A stretch of DNA of 64,000 nt from Cellvibrionaceae bacterium 1162T.S.0a.05 (GTDB lineage: Bacteria > Pseudomonadota > Gammaproteobacteria > Pseudomonadales > Cellvibrionaceae): the NCBI GenBank assembly GCA_000964245.1, contig LANB01000001.1:1157501-1221500 (forward strand), read 5' to 3'. The notes under the pieces are model-generated. The model was given only the letters and a program-made list of their open reading frames with translations, was not told the origin of the DNA and searched no databases. The position numbers and the translations under genes were made by a program. Shown here in pieces: positions 17,232 through 27,487 of this stretch (its first letter is position 1; every line of letters begins with the position of its first letter).

Positions 17232-19823
17232 ATGAAAGACAGCTATCAACCCGCTGCCATCGAGCAGGCCGCCCAGGCTTATTGGGACGCCAACCAGAGT
17301 TTTGAAGTCACTGAAGACCCCTCGAAGGAAAAGTTCTACTGCCTTGCGATGTTTCCGTATCCCAGTGGCCGCTTGCATATGGGGCACGTGCGCAACTACA
17401 CCATCACCGATGTGATTGCACGCTACCAGCGCATGCAGGGTAAAAATGTGTTGCACCCCATGGGTTGGGATGCCTTTGGTTTGCCCGCCGAAAATGCGGC
17501 GATTAAAAACAAAACAGCGCCCGCAAAGTGGACTTATAGCAACACTGAATACATGAAAACCCAGCTGCGCAGCCTGGGTTTTGGCATTGATTGGAGCCGT
17601 GAACTCACAACCTGTAAACCGGATTACTACAAGTGGGAACAATGGTTTTTCACCCGCCTCTATGAAAAAGGGCTGGCGTACAAGAAAGTCTCTGCCGTGA
17701 ATTGGTGTCCCCACGATGAAACGGTGCTAGCCAACGAACAAGTCGTAGAAGGCTGTTGCTGGCGTTGTGATACGCCGGTCGAGCGCAAGGAAATTCCACA
17801 GTGGTTTATTCGTATCACTGACTATGCCGAAGAACTGTTAAACGACCTCGATAAATTACCGCACTGGCCCGAACAGGTGCGCACCATGCAGCGCAACTGG
17901 ATTGGCAAGAGTCGCGGCGTTGAAATGCGTTTTGATTTACCCACAGAAATTGCCGCTACAACAGGCTTCGACGTTTACACAACGCGCCCGGATACCCTGA
18001 TGGGCGTAACTTACGTTAGCCTCGCGGCAGAGCACCCCATTGCGCTTGAACTGGCAAAAACCAATGCAGAACTCGCCGCTTTTATAGAAAGCTGCAAAAC
18101 GCAAAGTGTTGCTGAAGCCGACATGGCCAATATGGAAAAGCGCGGCATCGACACGGGCATCACCTGCCTGCACCCTATTACCGGCGAAGAAGTCGCACTG
18201 TGGGTCGCAAACTATGTCTTGATGGATTACGGCTCCGGCGCAGTGATGGCTGTGCCAGCTCACGACCAACGCGACTGGGAATTTGCCCGTAAATATGGAC
18301 TCGAAATCAAACAGGTTATCGCGCCGGCAAAAGGCGAAGATATCGATTTGGAAAAAGAGGCCTTTGTTGAGAAAGGCCTGCTGGTTAATTCCGGTGAATT
18401 CGACGGCCTCGACTTTGTCGCTGCCTTTGAAGCGATTTCGCAAACCCTGATCGCTGCCGACAAGGGCCGAGTGACCACAAATTATCGTCTCCGCGATTGG
18501 GGCGTCAGCCGTCAGCGCTATTGGGGTGCGCCCATCCCGATTTTCAATTTACCCGACGGCGGCGAAATTCCTGTGCCCCTTGATAAGCTTCCCATTTTGT
18601 TGCCCGAAGACGTTGAGATGGATGGCGTGCAGTCGCCCATCAAAGCCGACCCCAGCTGGCGCAAGGATGACTTAAATGGCCAGTCTGTGGAACGCGAAAC
18701 CGATACCTTTGATACTTTTATGGAAAGCTCCTGGTATTACGCGCGGTTTACCTGCCCCAATGCCGATACCATGTTGGACCCGGATAAAGCGAATTACTGG
18801 TTGCCCGTAGACCAGTACGTTGGTGGCATTGAACACGCTATTCTGCACCTGCTATACGCACGTTTTTTCCATAAGCTGATGCGCGATGAAGGCCTCGTCA
18901 AAACCGATGAACCTTTCGAACGCTTGCTATGCCAGGGCATGGTGCTGGCCGATTCTTTTTACCGTAATGACGACGGCAAAAAAGAATGGATAGCACTCGA
19001 CCAGGTTAACATCGAACGCGATGACAAAGGCCGCATGGTCAAGGCCAGCCACAAAGAATCTGGCGAAGTGCTGGAATGCGGTGGCATTATCAAAATGTCG
19101 AAATCCAAACTCAATACCGTCGACCCGGAAGAGTTGGTTCAGCGCTACGGCGCCGATACCGTGCGTCTGTTTTCCATGTTTGCTGCCCCGCCCGATCAAA
19201 GTCTCGAGTGGACCGACAGCGGCGTTGAAGGCGCCTTTCGCTTCCTGAAAAAACTTTGGAAAACCGTCCAAGCGCATATTGAAGCCGGTGAGCCCGGTGA
19301 ACTTCAGACAACTTCGCTTACTGATCAGCAGCGGGATTTGCGCAGAAAAACACATGAGACGATTAAGAAAGTCAGCGATGATTGTTCACAGAATCACAAA
19401 TTCAATACTGCCGTCGCTGCAGTGATGGAACTCATGAACGAAGTGACGCGCAAAGGCGATCGCAGCAACGCGTTGGGCCTCGCAGTTGAACGTGAAGCCA
19501 TCGAAGCCGCAATTCTATTGCTCGCACCCATCGTACCGCATATTTCGCACGCGCTATGGCAGGAACTCGGTAAAAAAACACCTATACTGGATGAGAGCTG
19601 GCCCGTTTTCGAAGAAGCCGCGTTGAAAAAAGATTCAATCGAATTGGTGGTACAAGTGAATGGCAAAGTGCGCGCAAAAATGGAAGCACCTGCGGATGCC
19701 GCCAACGATGAATTGGAACGCGCTGCTCTGGCCAATGAAAATGTGCAGAAATTCATTAGCGGTAAAATGATTCGCAAAGTCATTGTGGTTCCCAATAAAC
19801 TGGTTAACGTTGTGGCAAATTAA
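17232..19823 (+). CDS. leuS: Leucyl-tRNA synthetase
   Basis: 863 residues, the normal bacterial length. The class I HIGH motif is present as HMGH ([15 protein letters not shown], near 42-56) and KMSKS as IKMSKSKLN near 620. The editing domain (about 225-415) contains the Thr-rich TTRPDTLMG motif and [15 protein letters not shown], so proofreading should be intact. It charges tRNA-Leu in the cytoplasm. The ATG follows the weak ribosome region CCCACA. The stop shares one base with the lptE start, so leuS-lptE-holA form an operon as in Pseudomonas. Confidence 0.98.
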   Translation: MKDSYQPAAIEQAAQAYWDANQSFEVTEDPSKEKFYCLAMFPYPSGRLHMGHVRNYTITDVIARYQRMQGKNVLHPMGWDAFGLPAENAAIKNKTAPAKWTYSNTEYMKTQLRSLGFGIDWSRELTTCKPDYYKWEQWFFTRLYEKGLAYKKVSAVNWCPHDETVLANEQVVEGCCWRCDTPVERKEIPQWFIRITDYAEELLNDLDKLPHWPEQVRTMQRNWIGKSRGVEMRFDLPTEIAATTGFDVYTTRPDTLMGVTYVSLAAEHPIALELAKTNAELAAFIESCKTQSVAEADMANMEKRGIDTGITCLHPITGEEVALWVANYVLMDYGSGAVMAVPAHDQRDWEFARKYGLEIKQVIAPAKGEDIDLEKEAFVEKGLLVNSGEFDGLDFVAAFEAISQTLIAADKGRVTTNYRLRDWGVSRQRYWGAPIPIFNLPDGGEIPVPLDKLPILLPEDVEMDGVQSPIKADPSWRKDDLNGQSVERETDTFDTFMESSWYYARFTCPNADTMLDPDKANYWLPVDQYVGGIEHAILHLLYARFFHKLMRDEGLVKTDEPFERLLCQGMVLADSFYRNDDGKKEWIALDQVNIERDDKGRMVKASHKESGEVLECGGIIKMSKSKLNTVDPEELVQRYGADTVRLFSMFAAPPDQSLEWTDSGVEGAFRFLKKLWKTVQAHIEAGEPGELQTTSLTDQQRDLRRKTHETIKKVSDDCSQNHKFNTAVAAVMELMNEVTRKGDRSNALGLAVEREAIEAAILLLAPIVPHISHALWQELGKKTPILDESWPVFEEAALKKDSIELVVQVNGKVRAKMEAPADAANDELERAALANENVQKFISGKMIRKVIVVPNKLVNVVAN

Positions 19824-20515
19824 TGCATTCACGTCTCACTTCTTTTTGGCTGATCCTTTTTTTATCCCTACTGCTGGGGGCCTGTGGCTGGCAGCTGCGT
19901 GGTAAAGATAGCCAAAGTGAAGTGAGCACGGGCAGCACCCTGGAAGCCCAGGGTAAGGTACTCACCAACTCTCAAGGCGCTTCTTCGCAAAACCCTGTTT
20001 CTGAAAACACTGATTCTAAAAACCCTGATTCTAAAAACACGGCGCCAAAATCCGGCATCCATTCCAAAGCAGTTAAGCCTGAAAGTACAAGCACTGAAGA
20101 AGAGAGCAAAAACGGAAATCAAACTGTAGAAAAAACTCAGGGCTTGAGCTTGATTCTGCGCGAACGCAACCACGGTTTATCTGCGGCGATGAATCGCGTC
20201 GCCTGGGAAAACAAGCTGCAATTTAGTGACAGCGGCAATAAGATTTTATTTATTGAACGGGAGACCCTGGAAAAGCGGCCTCTCACGGTAACCGAAACAG
20301 GAATTGCAGCCCAATATCAATTAATCCTCACGATTACTTTCAGTCAGCAGAACAAAAATGGCGACGTATTATTGCCTCGCCAACAACTCGTCAGCTGGCG
20401 GAGTTACGACTTTGACCCCAAGTTAATTGTCGCTAAAGCCCAGGAAGAAGAAGCTCTGATTGTTGAAATGCGCGAGGAAGTGGCTCGCCGTATTTTCTCA
20501 CTCATAACAAAATAA
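19823..20515 (+). CDS. lptE: LPS-assembly lipoprotein LptE, with a repeat-rich insertion
   Basis: 230 residues. It has a lipoprotein signal with the lipobox LLGAC (Cys21), followed by GWQLRG, a hallmark of LptE. LptE plugs the LptD barrel in the outer membrane during LPS insertion. LptE proteins are commonly about 165-205 residues. Here residues about 31-105 are a low-complexity Ser/Asn/Lys-rich segment with pentapeptide repeats of type N-x-x-S-K. The conserved fold resumes with LSLILRERNHGLS and ends with the usual REEVARRIFSL. One-base overlap with leuS couples translation. Identification is strong from context and lipobox. Confidence 0.92.
   Translation: MHSRLTSFWLILFLSLLLGACGWQLRGKDSQSEVSTGSTLEAQGKVLTNSQGASSQNPVSENTDSKNPDSKNTAPKSGIHSKAVKPESTSTEEESKNGNQTVEKTQGLSLILRERNHGLSAAMNRVAWENKLQFSDSGNKILFIERETLEKRPLTVTETGIAAQYQLILTITFSQQNKNGDVLLPRQQLVSWRSYDFDPKLIVAKAQEEEALIVEMREEVARRIFSLITK
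19991..20050 (+). repeat. 15-base tandem repeat inside lptE
   Basis: Units AACCCTGTTTCTGAA, AACACTGATTCTAAA and AACCCTGATTCTAAA abut in frame, followed by a decayed fourth unit. They encode NPVSE, NTDSK, NPDSK and NTAPK. The in-frame period suggests slippage-driven length change of the LptE linker. Confidence 0.85.
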
Positions 20516-20537
20516 GCAGAGAGTCAAACACGCACTG

Positions 20538-21581
20538 ATGGCAAAATTGCGCCCCGAAAATCTCGCCCAGCAACTCAAACAAGGCCTTGCACCGGTGTAT
20601 CTTGTGAGTGGTGATGAGTCGCTGATTGTGCAGGAAGCCTGTGATCATATCCGTCATGCGGCTAAAAAAATGGGTTTCGGTGAACGCGAGCTGTATCACA
20701 GCGAAGCGAATTTTGACTGGCATCACCTCCAGCAAAACCTCAATAGCCTTTCACTGTTTTCTGAAAAAACCTTTACTGAAGTCCGCGTTGGCAACGGTAA
20801 AATTGATGATACCGCAGCGAGTGTGATTAGCGAGTATTGCGCTCACGCCAATGAAGACACCCTGCTCTTATTGGTGCTTCCCAAGATCGACAAGCGCAAA
20901 CAAAACCAGAGTTGGTACAAAGCGGTGGAACAATGCGGCCATACCATCACGGTCTGGCCGGTCGGCCCCGAACAATTACCCCGCTGGCTTGATCAACGCC
21001 TCAAGCACGCCGGGCTGCAAGCCGACTCCGCAGCAATTGATATTCTTTGCACTAAAATCGAAGGAAACTTACTTGCTGCGGTACAGGAAATCGAAAAATT
21101 AAAACTGCTGGACAAAAAAGTCATTGATGCCGAAACCATGGCAAATGCGGTGATGGATAGCGCACGCTACAGCGTTTTTAATCTTGTCGACCGAGCGCTC
21201 GCCGGCGATAGCCGGGCTGCCGTTCGCAGCCTTCATGGTTTACAAGGCGAAGGCCTCGCTCCACTCACAATTCTCTGGGCGCTCACGCGCGAGGTCAAAA
21301 GCCTGCTCGCCATTCGCGAAGCCATGACCAATGGCGAAAGCTTTGAACTCGCAGCGCGCAAGGCAGGCGTTTGGGAAAATCGAAAAGCCTTGATTCGCGG
21401 TGCCGCAAATCGCTTGAAATTGGCACACTTGCAAATGCTGCTGCGCAACATTGCATTAACAGATCGCACAATTAAAGGCATGAGTGCAGGCGATGAATGG
21501 AATTTATTGCTCGATATTGTGTTGAATCTCGCAGGTGTACACACCATCGACACAAAAACACAGAAATTGCAGCTGGCCTGA
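20538..21581 (+). CDS. holA: DNA polymerase III delta subunit
   Basis: 347 residues, the usual HolA length. It begins MAKLRPENLAQQLKQGLAPVYLVSGDES, with the conserved YLVSGDE strand. The clamp-loader AAA+-like domain I-II is followed by a collar domain containing GLAPLTILWALTREVK, a typical HolA segment. Delta opens the beta clamp in the replisome. It lies 22 bases after lptE and AGAGAG provides the ribosome site. Third gene of the leuS operon. Confidence 0.96.
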   Translation: MAKLRPENLAQQLKQGLAPVYLVSGDESLIVQEACDHIRHAAKKMGFGERELYHSEANFDWHHLQQNLNSLSLFSEKTFTEVRVGNGKIDDTAASVISEYCAHANEDTLLLLVLPKIDKRKQNQSWYKAVEQCGHTITVWPVGPEQLPRWLDQRLKHAGLQADSAAIDILCTKIEGNLLAAVQEIEKLKLLDKKVIDAETMANAVMDSARYSVFNLVDRALAGDSRAAVRSLHGLQGEGLAPLTILWALTREVKSLLAIREAMTNGESFELAARKAGVWENRKALIRGAANRLKLAHLQMLLRNIALTDRTIKGMSAGDEWNLLLDIVLNLAGVHTIDTKTQKLQLA

Positions 21582-21674
21582 TTACAATTTCAGGCAGCCG
21601 GGACAAAGCCCTGTCTGTGCAAGTCAAACGCTTTACGCACTCAAAAATCAATTGAACGATAGCTAAAGATAAAA

Positions 21675-22010
21675 TTAATAATCCGCACGGCCGCGTACTT
21701 TTTCAGGCGGGAAACGTTGCTCATTTTTTTTGGTTTTTGCTTTGACAACGTCCAACACATCAATGTCCAGCTGATCCGCCAAGCGCAACAAATACAATTG
21801 TATATCTGCAATCTCTTCTGCTACTGCTTGTTTTTTTTCTGCATTGAGCTCGCTGGATTCTTTTTCACTGAGCCATTGAAAGTGTTCAACCAGTTCTGCG
21901 ACTTCGACGCTAAGGGCCATACTCAAATTTTTTGGGGAGTGAAACTTTTCCCAATCTCTTTCTTTGGCAAATTGCCGCAAGTAATGTTTGATTTCATCAA
22001 GTGAATTCAT
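21675..22010 (-). CDS. MazG-like nucleotide pyrophosphohydrolase
   Basis: 111 residues, all-alpha. The metal-binding helices show EVAELVEHFQW and EEIADIQLYLLRLAD, the EExxE/ExxD pattern of the MazG/RS21-C6 (dCTPase-like) superfamily. Such small proteins hydrolyse non-canonical or excess dNTPs to dNMP plus pyrophosphate. It starts 5 bases after the stop of the GGDEF-EAL gene, so they share a transcript. Exact substrate unknown. Confidence 0.9.
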   Translation of the reverse strand: MNSLDEIKHYLRQFAKERDWEKFHSPKNLSMALSVEVAELVEHFQWLSEKESSELNAEKKQAVAEEIADIQLYLLRLADQLDIDVLDVVKAKTKKNEQRFPPEKVRGRADY

Positions 22011-22015
22011 AGGCG

Positions 22016-23335
22016 CTAAATCAGTCGAATTTCACCGTCTTTGGTCGCACTCGCACTAATTCTGATAAAGCCAAACAAATCGATTTCGCTGAGCGGTTTT
22101 GAATAATAATCTCCCTGCGCCAAATCACAGTGCCGGTCGCGTAACCAGCGTGCTTGCCCGGGCTTTTCGACGCCTTCAGCAACCACTTGAAGATTGAGAT
22201 TGTGAGCCAGATCGATAATTGATTTTGCGATCGCCGCATCCGGCGCACTACGGTCAACATCCTGAATAAAACTGCGATCAATCTTTAATTTTTGAATCGG
22301 GAAGTTTTTCAGATAGGCCAGGGAAGAGTAGCCTGTTCCGAAGTCATCAATTGAAATTGAAAAACCAAGCCGGTTGAGATTTTCCAGAATTGCTATGGTC
22401 TCACCCGCATTTTGCATTGCTGCACTTTCGGTAATTTCCAACTCCAGGTATTCGGGTGCAAGGCAACTATTTTTAACAATACTTTCTATGCTTTCCAGAA
22501 AGTGTTTGTCATGCAACTGGAAAGGCGAAATATTGACGGCAACACGCCCCAGGTTAATATCCTTGCGTAGCCAATGATGAAATTTTTCGCAGGCTTCGGT
22601 GAGCACCCATGCACCCAGCTCTTTTATATGGCCGGTTTCTTCAGCCAATGAAATAAACGTATCGGGCGATATCGTTCCACGCTCTGGGTGTTGCCAACGC
22701 AAAAGTGCCTCGACCCCTCCAATTTTTCCACTGCGAAGATCAATTTGCGGCTGGAAATATAAATTGAATTCGCCATTCTTTACCGCTTGCTGCAAGTCGT
22801 TTTCCAGCAGCAAACAATTTCCAGCAGTGTAGCGTGTATCAATTTCATAAAAATTAAATGTATTTCCACCCTGCTGTCTCGATTCACACATTGCCATATC
22901 GGCATGGCGCAAAAGCAGATCGACAGTATCGCCATCGGCTGGAAAGGTGCTCACACCCACGTTGGCCTGACATCGCAATTCCTGACCACTGATGGTCACC
23001 GGTGCGTTTGCGCTTTCAATTAATTTATCAATGATATTTCTGATGTCTTCATCGCGGGAAATATTTTCCAACATGACGACAAATTGGTCCTGACCGATAC
23101 GTGCAATGGTGTCGGTGTCGCGCAAGTCTTCGAGAAAATTGCGCGCAATCGCCCGCAAAAACCGGTCACCACCATTGCGGCCGGCTTGATTGATCACCTT
23201 GTCCAAATCGCGAAGGTTTAACAATAAAATGGCAAGTGAACTTTGGTCACGTTTCGCGCGCGCTAAACTTTTGTGCGCGCGATCATAAAATAAGGCGCGA
23301 TTCGCAAGGCCTGTGAGAGGGTCGTGATAATTCAT
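22016..23335 (-). CDS. GGDEF-EAL protein with degenerate GGDEF, probable c-di-GMP phosphodiesterase
   Basis: 439 residues with no sensor domain or membrane segment; it opens directly with the GGDEF fold (DPLTGLANRALF). The cyclase signature reads GQDQF instead of GGDEF, so cyclase activity is probably lost. The EAL domain (about 180-430) retains EALLRW, the metal-binding DDFGTGYSSL, the KIDRSF strand and the AEGVEK loop, so it should hydrolyse c-di-GMP. The degenerate half may bind GTP as a regulator, as in some characterised tandem proteins. It lies 11 bases past rimO. Confidence 0.92.
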   Translation of the reverse strand: MNYHDPLTGLANRALFYDRAHKSLARAKRDQSSLAILLLNLRDLDKVINQAGRNGGDRFLRAIARNFLEDLRDTDTIARIGQDQFVVMLENISRDEDIRNIIDKLIESANAPVTISGQELRCQANVGVSTFPADGDTVDLLLRHADMAMCESRQQGGNTFNFYEIDTRYTAGNCLLLENDLQQAVKNGEFNLYFQPQIDLRSGKIGGVEALLRWQHPERGTISPDTFISLAEETGHIKELGAWVLTEACEKFHHWLRKDINLGRVAVNISPFQLHDKHFLESIESIVKNSCLAPEYLELEITESAAMQNAGETIAILENLNRLGFSISIDDFGTGYSSLAYLKNFPIQKLKIDRSFIQDVDRSAPDAAIAKSIIDLAHNLNLQVVAEGVEKPGQARWLRDRHCDLAQGDYYSKPLSEIDLFGFIRISASATKDGEIRLI

Positions 23336-23346
23336 ACATAGTTTCT

Positions 23347-24690
23347 TTATTCATCTTCGCAAACACTGCCGTACAAATCATATTCATCAGCACTGTGAAT
23401 TTCTGCAAAGACCATGTCGCCGGCTTGTAAGCCTTGCGCATTATCAAGAATCACTGAGCCATCGATTTCTGGCGCATCTGCGTAACTGCGCCCAACGGCC
23501 CGATCATTCTCAACACTATCGATTAACACCGCAAGCTCAATACCGACTTTTTGCTGTAAACGTGACGCGCTTACAGTTTGTTGTGTTTCCATAAAAATTT
23601 GCCAGCGTTCCTCCTTGACTTCTTCGGGTACCGCCCCTGGCAGTTCATTGGCTGCGGCTCCGTCTACGGGTGAATATTTAAAACAACCAACCCGATCGAG
23701 CTCAGCTATTTTTATCCACTCAAGAAGTTGCGCAAAATCTTCCTCTGTTTCTCCTGGAAAGCCCACGATAAAAGTAGAACGCAGCGCTAACTCGGGACAC
23801 ATTTCACGCCACCTGGCGATGCGCTCGAGTGTTTTTTCCTGATGCGCCGGGCGTCGCATATTTTTAAGCACCTGCGGACTGGCGTGCTGAAAAGGTATAT
23901 CGAGATAGGGCAAGATGCGCCCGTCCGCCATCAAGGGAATAATATTATCGACATGCGGGTAGGGGTAAACATAATGCAACCGCACCCACACACCCAGTTC
24001 GCTCAGTGCTTCACACAATTCCTGCATGCGCGTTTTAATCGGCCGCCCTTGCCAGAAGCCCGTTCGGTATTTGGTATCCACACCGTATGCACTGGTGTCT
24101 TGTGAAATCACCAGCAACTCTTTGACGCCCGCCTTAACGAGACCTTCGGCTTCATTTAACACCTCGCCAATTGGACGACTCACGAGATCACCGCGCATGG
24201 ACGGAATAATGCAAAACGAACAACGGTGGTTACAGCCTTCAGAAATTTTTAAATAAGCATAGTGACGCGGGGTCAGCTTGATACCTTGCGGCGGCACCAA
24301 ATCAACCAGGGGATTATGTTGCTGCGTTGGCGGTACAAATTCACGCACCGCGCCCATCACTTCTTCATAGGCTGCAGCGCCACTCACGTGCAAAATTTCA
24401 GGAAAATTGTGTTTAATCAGCTCCGCGTCCTTGCCCTTACCCATACAGCCGGTAACGATCACTTTGCCATTTGCTTGCATCGCCTCGTTAATGGTATCCA
24501 GCGACTCCTGCTTGGCGCTATCAATGAAACCGCAGGTATTCACGACAACCACATCAGCGCCTTCATAAGTCGGCACCAGTTCATAGCCGTCAAGTTTAAG
24601 TTGGGTCAGGATGCGCTCGGAATCGACCAGCGCTTTGGGGCAACCCAGGCTCACCATGCCCACTTTGCGCGAAGAAGGTTGTTCACTCAT
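23347..24690 (-). CDS. rimO: Ribosomal protein S12 methylthiotransferase
   Basis: 447 residues. The N-terminal UPF0004 domain has [10 protein letters not shown] and [13 protein letters not shown]. The radical SAM centre CNHRCSFC (CxxxCxxC) lies near 150 within [23 protein letters not shown] domain ends the protein. RimO methylthiolates an Asp of ribosomal protein S12 using two iron-sulfur clusters. GCMGKG, not tRNA-type features, separates it from MiaB. It precedes the EAL and MazG genes on the same strand. Confidence 0.97.
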   Translation of the reverse strand: MSEQPSSRKVGMVSLGCPKALVDSERILTQLKLDGYELVPTYEGADVVVVNTCGFIDSAKQESLDTINEAMQANGKVIVTGCMGKGKDAELIKHNFPEILHVSGAAAYEEVMGAVREFVPPTQQHNPLVDLVPPQGIKLTPRHYAYLKISEGCNHRCSFCIIPSMRGDLVSRPIGEVLNEAEGLVKAGVKELLVISQDTSAYGVDTKYRTGFWQGRPIKTRMQELCEALSELGVWVRLHYVYPYPHVDNIIPLMADGRILPYLDIPFQHASPQVLKNMRRPAHQEKTLERIARWREMCPELALRSTFIVGFPGETEEDFAQLLEWIKIAELDRVGCFKYSPVDGAAANELPGAVPEEVKEERWQIFMETQQTVSASRLQQKVGIELAVLIDSVENDRAVGRSYADAPEIDGSVILDNAQGLQAGDMVFAEIHSADEYDLYGSVCEDE

Positions 24691-24790
24691 GAGATGTCTA
24701 AATCACTGTCAGTCACTGCTTAAAGAGCGCGCATCTTAGCACGCAGTGAAGCCCGACTCAGCTTTCATTTTTCTGCGCGCAAACGCCCTG

Positions 24791-27487
24791 CTATAGCTCA
24801 TCAGGCAGGAGCCAAGGTTCATGCTGCACTCTCAGCATGGCCTCCATTCTTGAGCTGGCATTTAATTTGGCCAGGATTGAAGAAACATGATGCTCAATGG
24901 TGCGGGGAGAGCGTGAGAGGCTATCCGCAATATCCCGATTTTGCGCCCCTCGCGCCATCATCGCCAGTATCTGCTGCTCTCGCCGTGTGAGCCCCATGGG
25001 ATTGTTGCGTGCAGCTTTGTATGGCCCGCGCCGTGTTTTCGGCATTGCAGCCTCAAGGCCCTGCGCCTGTACCAGGCCCTGTAGTTTATTGAGCGCACGA
25101 CGTGCGCCCATTTCTTCCAACAACCTTTGCGCACGTACGAAGTTTTCGAGGTTTTGCTGCGCTCCCCCCTCGTTGTCACTTCCGCGACTTTGCATTAAGG
25201 CCAATGCAGCCGCATAGGGTAAACCAAGTTTTTCCCAGGCATCGGCTGCCTCACTGAATTTGCCTTCAAACTCCAGCGCATAGGGTTCAGGCAATTCAGC
25301 ATAAAAATCCTGTTCGATAGGCAATTGCAAACGTGCGGCCCAGATTGCGGTCTCCCCGACGCGCCAGGGATGCATTTTTTCTGGCCCCAAGGCGTTAAGC
25401 CAGCCGAGATGTTCGTTGGCATTCTTAATCGTGTCGTCGAGCCAACAGGATTCAATCAAGCCCAGTCGGATAGGCACTATATTTTGCAGTTCGCCCGTCG
25501 CGAGGGCATCACTTAGTGCGCGCGATAGCAGTGCATAGGCATCCTCTTCGCCCATTCGCAAACGCGTTTTGGCGAGTACCGTCAGGGCCGGCAAGCGCAT
25601 AAGCAAGGTTGCGTCTTTTGCATTGACCACACCGGAAGCGATGGCTTCGGCATCCGCTAACTGGCCTTGCTCAAGACGTAATAGTGACAAGCGCCCGAGC
25701 ATATATTTACTCCAGGCAAACAAATCATACTGCGCATTAAAAGCAATTCCTTTTGGGAGTATTTCTTCCGCGAGTTCAAAATCCTTGAACTCCACTGCAT
25801 ACTCCGAGAGATTGGAATAAGCCCGTGCCGCTTGTTCATGAAAACCCTCAGCAATCGCCAGTGAGAGACTGGTGCGTAGCTCACCAATTCCGCGCGTGTT
25901 ATTGCGAAAGAGACGCGCAGTGCCCACGTTGTTCAATGCGTGAATTTTAACTTCCACATTGTTGTGCTCCTCCGCCATCTCAATCGCGCGCTCTCCCCAT
26001 TCCACCGCTTCATCCATACGGTCATTCAACATATGGAGCTGCGAACGCAAGCTATAGGCCATGGCTTTTTCTGCCGACGGCGGCGTATTTTCAAGTACAC
26101 GAATCGCATCATCGGCGTAGTGGCTGGCTTCAGTGGCTTCACCGCGATACCAATGCAGGCGCGATAGATTCCGCAGGTTTTCGCCAACCTTTTCCGGTCG
26201 ATCCAGGGCGCGCCACAAAGTGATGGCATGGCGATAAGCCTCCAGCACTTCGTCGTCCATGCGCAGGGCAATACCCGCTTCGTAGGCCCAACGTTCGTAA
26301 AGTTCGGCCGCCAGTTCAGTGGGGGCAGCACTCACAAAACGCAGTGCGGTTGCCAGGTGTGCGGCCGCTTCCCGGTGGGCGCCAACATCCGCTGCGAGAT
26401 TGGCCGCGCGGGGCGCAAACTCAAGCACTTGTGCACTGTCGAAGGAACCCGCCGCGTGATGCACAAGCTGGTCGAGACTGGCTTTGTGGTGGACGGCACT
26501 GTGTTCCAACTTGAGTAAAGCGTGCAACACACGCCCGTGAAACTCTTTCTGGTTCAGCGAGGACACACGCGCAAGCGTTGCAAGGCGCGCTAATTCGTGG
26601 CGAAAACGTAAACTGCCATCATTATTTTGAACGAGAATATTTCGGCCAACGCAGGCCATCGCCAGGGTTTCACCCTGCTCGCCAAATAGCGTGCGTAATA
26701 AAGCGAAATTAACGGCGTTGGGAATCACACTCAGGGTTTCCAATAATTCGCGCTCCCCTTGTGACAGGCGTGCAAGGCGTGCGCTAACCGCATCCTTCAC
26801 TGACGCGGGCACCATCGTATCGGCCTGGTGTTGACACTCCAGCAGCTCGGTGACAAAAAAAGGATTGCCACCGGTGACACTGTAAAGACTGTCGAGGCTA
26901 TAGCCTTCTGGCACGCCCAAACTTTCTACTGCATCGCGCGACAGAGCCAGCAATTCAATTCGTGTTGTTTGCGAAGGTGGCAGCGAACCAAACACCTGCA
27001 TTAGCGGGTGGGCTTCATGCACTTCATCGTTGCGATAGCTGATAACCAATAAAACAGGGAGATGTGCTATCCGGCGCCCGAGAAAATTCAGCAAATCCAG
27101 GGTCGCGTGGTCAGCCCAATGGGCATCTTCGATAACCAGCACGACACCGTTTTTAAAACCTTCCAACTCCTGCAGCAATGCAGAGTACAAACGTACAGCT
27201 TGCCCTCCCTCTTGCAGTTGCTGAGCGAAGGTCTCGCTAAAATCCTTGGCCATGTCTTGCAATGGGCCCAGAGGGCGTGGGGTAAACAACGCATCGCAGG
27301 CACCCCACAACACCAGCGCTTTGCGGCCGCCCTTGCGCGCTGCCCACTGTTCGCGAAAGGCATTCAGTAAGGAGGTTTTTCCCATTCCTGCCTCGGCCCC
27401 GAGCAGCACAACCGAACCCCGGCCCTGTGCACTTTGCTCGGCCATCTTGAGAAGCTGTTTAAGCGGCTGTTCGCGTTCGAGTAACAC
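24791..27487 (-). CDS. Large LuxR-type transcriptional regulator with ATPase and TPR-like repeats (MalT/LAL-like)
   Basis: 898 residues. An N-terminal AAA/STAND ATPase has Walker A AEAGMGKTS near 32-40 and Walker B VVLVIEDAHWAD. A long helical repeat region (about 350-800) resembles TPRs. The C-terminal LuxR helix-turn-helix (about 830-885) reads LTRREQQILAMMARGAQNRD onwards. LAL/STAND regulators couple ATP and an inducer to oligomerisation and activation. The start is GTG 27487 with AGAGGG at a good distance; an ATG 4 bases further up is out of frame. It is downstream of, and on the same strand as, the holin-endolysin pair across a 437-base gap. Target unknown. Confidence 0.88.
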   Translation of the reverse strand: MLLEREQPLKQLLKMAEQSAQGRGSVVLLGAEAGMGKTSLLNAFREQWAARKGGRKALVLWGACDALFTPRPLGPLQDMAKDFSETFAQQLQEGGQAVRLYSALLQELEGFKNGVVLVIEDAHWADHATLDLLNFLGRRIAHLPVLLVISYRNDEVHEAHPLMQVFGSLPPSQTTRIELLALSRDAVESLGVPEGYSLDSLYSVTGGNPFFVTELLECQHQADTMVPASVKDAVSARLARLSQGERELLETLSVIPNAVNFALLRTLFGEQGETLAMACVGRNILVQNNDGSLRFRHELARLATLARVSSLNQKEFHGRVLHALLKLEHSAVHHKASLDQLVHHAAGSFDSAQVLEFAPRAANLAADVGAHREAAAHLATALRFVSAAPTELAAELYERWAYEAGIALRMDDEVLEAYRHAITLWRALDRPEKVGENLRNLSRLHWYRGEATEASHYADDAIRVLENTPPSAEKAMAYSLRSQLHMLNDRMDEAVEWGERAIEMAEEHNNVEVKIHALNNVGTARLFRNNTRGIGELRTSLSLAIAEGFHEQAARAYSNLSEYAVEFKDFELAEEILPKGIAFNAQYDLFAWSKYMLGRLSLLRLEQGQLADAEAIASGVVNAKDATLLMRLPALTVLAKTRLRMGEEDAYALLSRALSDALATGELQNIVPIRLGLIESCWLDDTIKNANEHLGWLNALGPEKMHPWRVGETAIWAARLQLPIEQDFYAELPEPYALEFEGKFSEAADAWEKLGLPYAAALALMQSRGSDNEGGAQQNLENFVRAQRLLEEMGARRALNKLQGLVQAQGLEAAMPKTRRGPYKAARNNPMGLTRREQQILAMMARGAQNRDIADSLSRSPRTIEHHVSSILAKLNASSRMEAMLRVQHEPWLLPDEL

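Noticed and set aside
19868-20173. Antisense 101-codon frame inside lptE
   Set aside because: Arises from the repetitive lptE insertion; no start signal.
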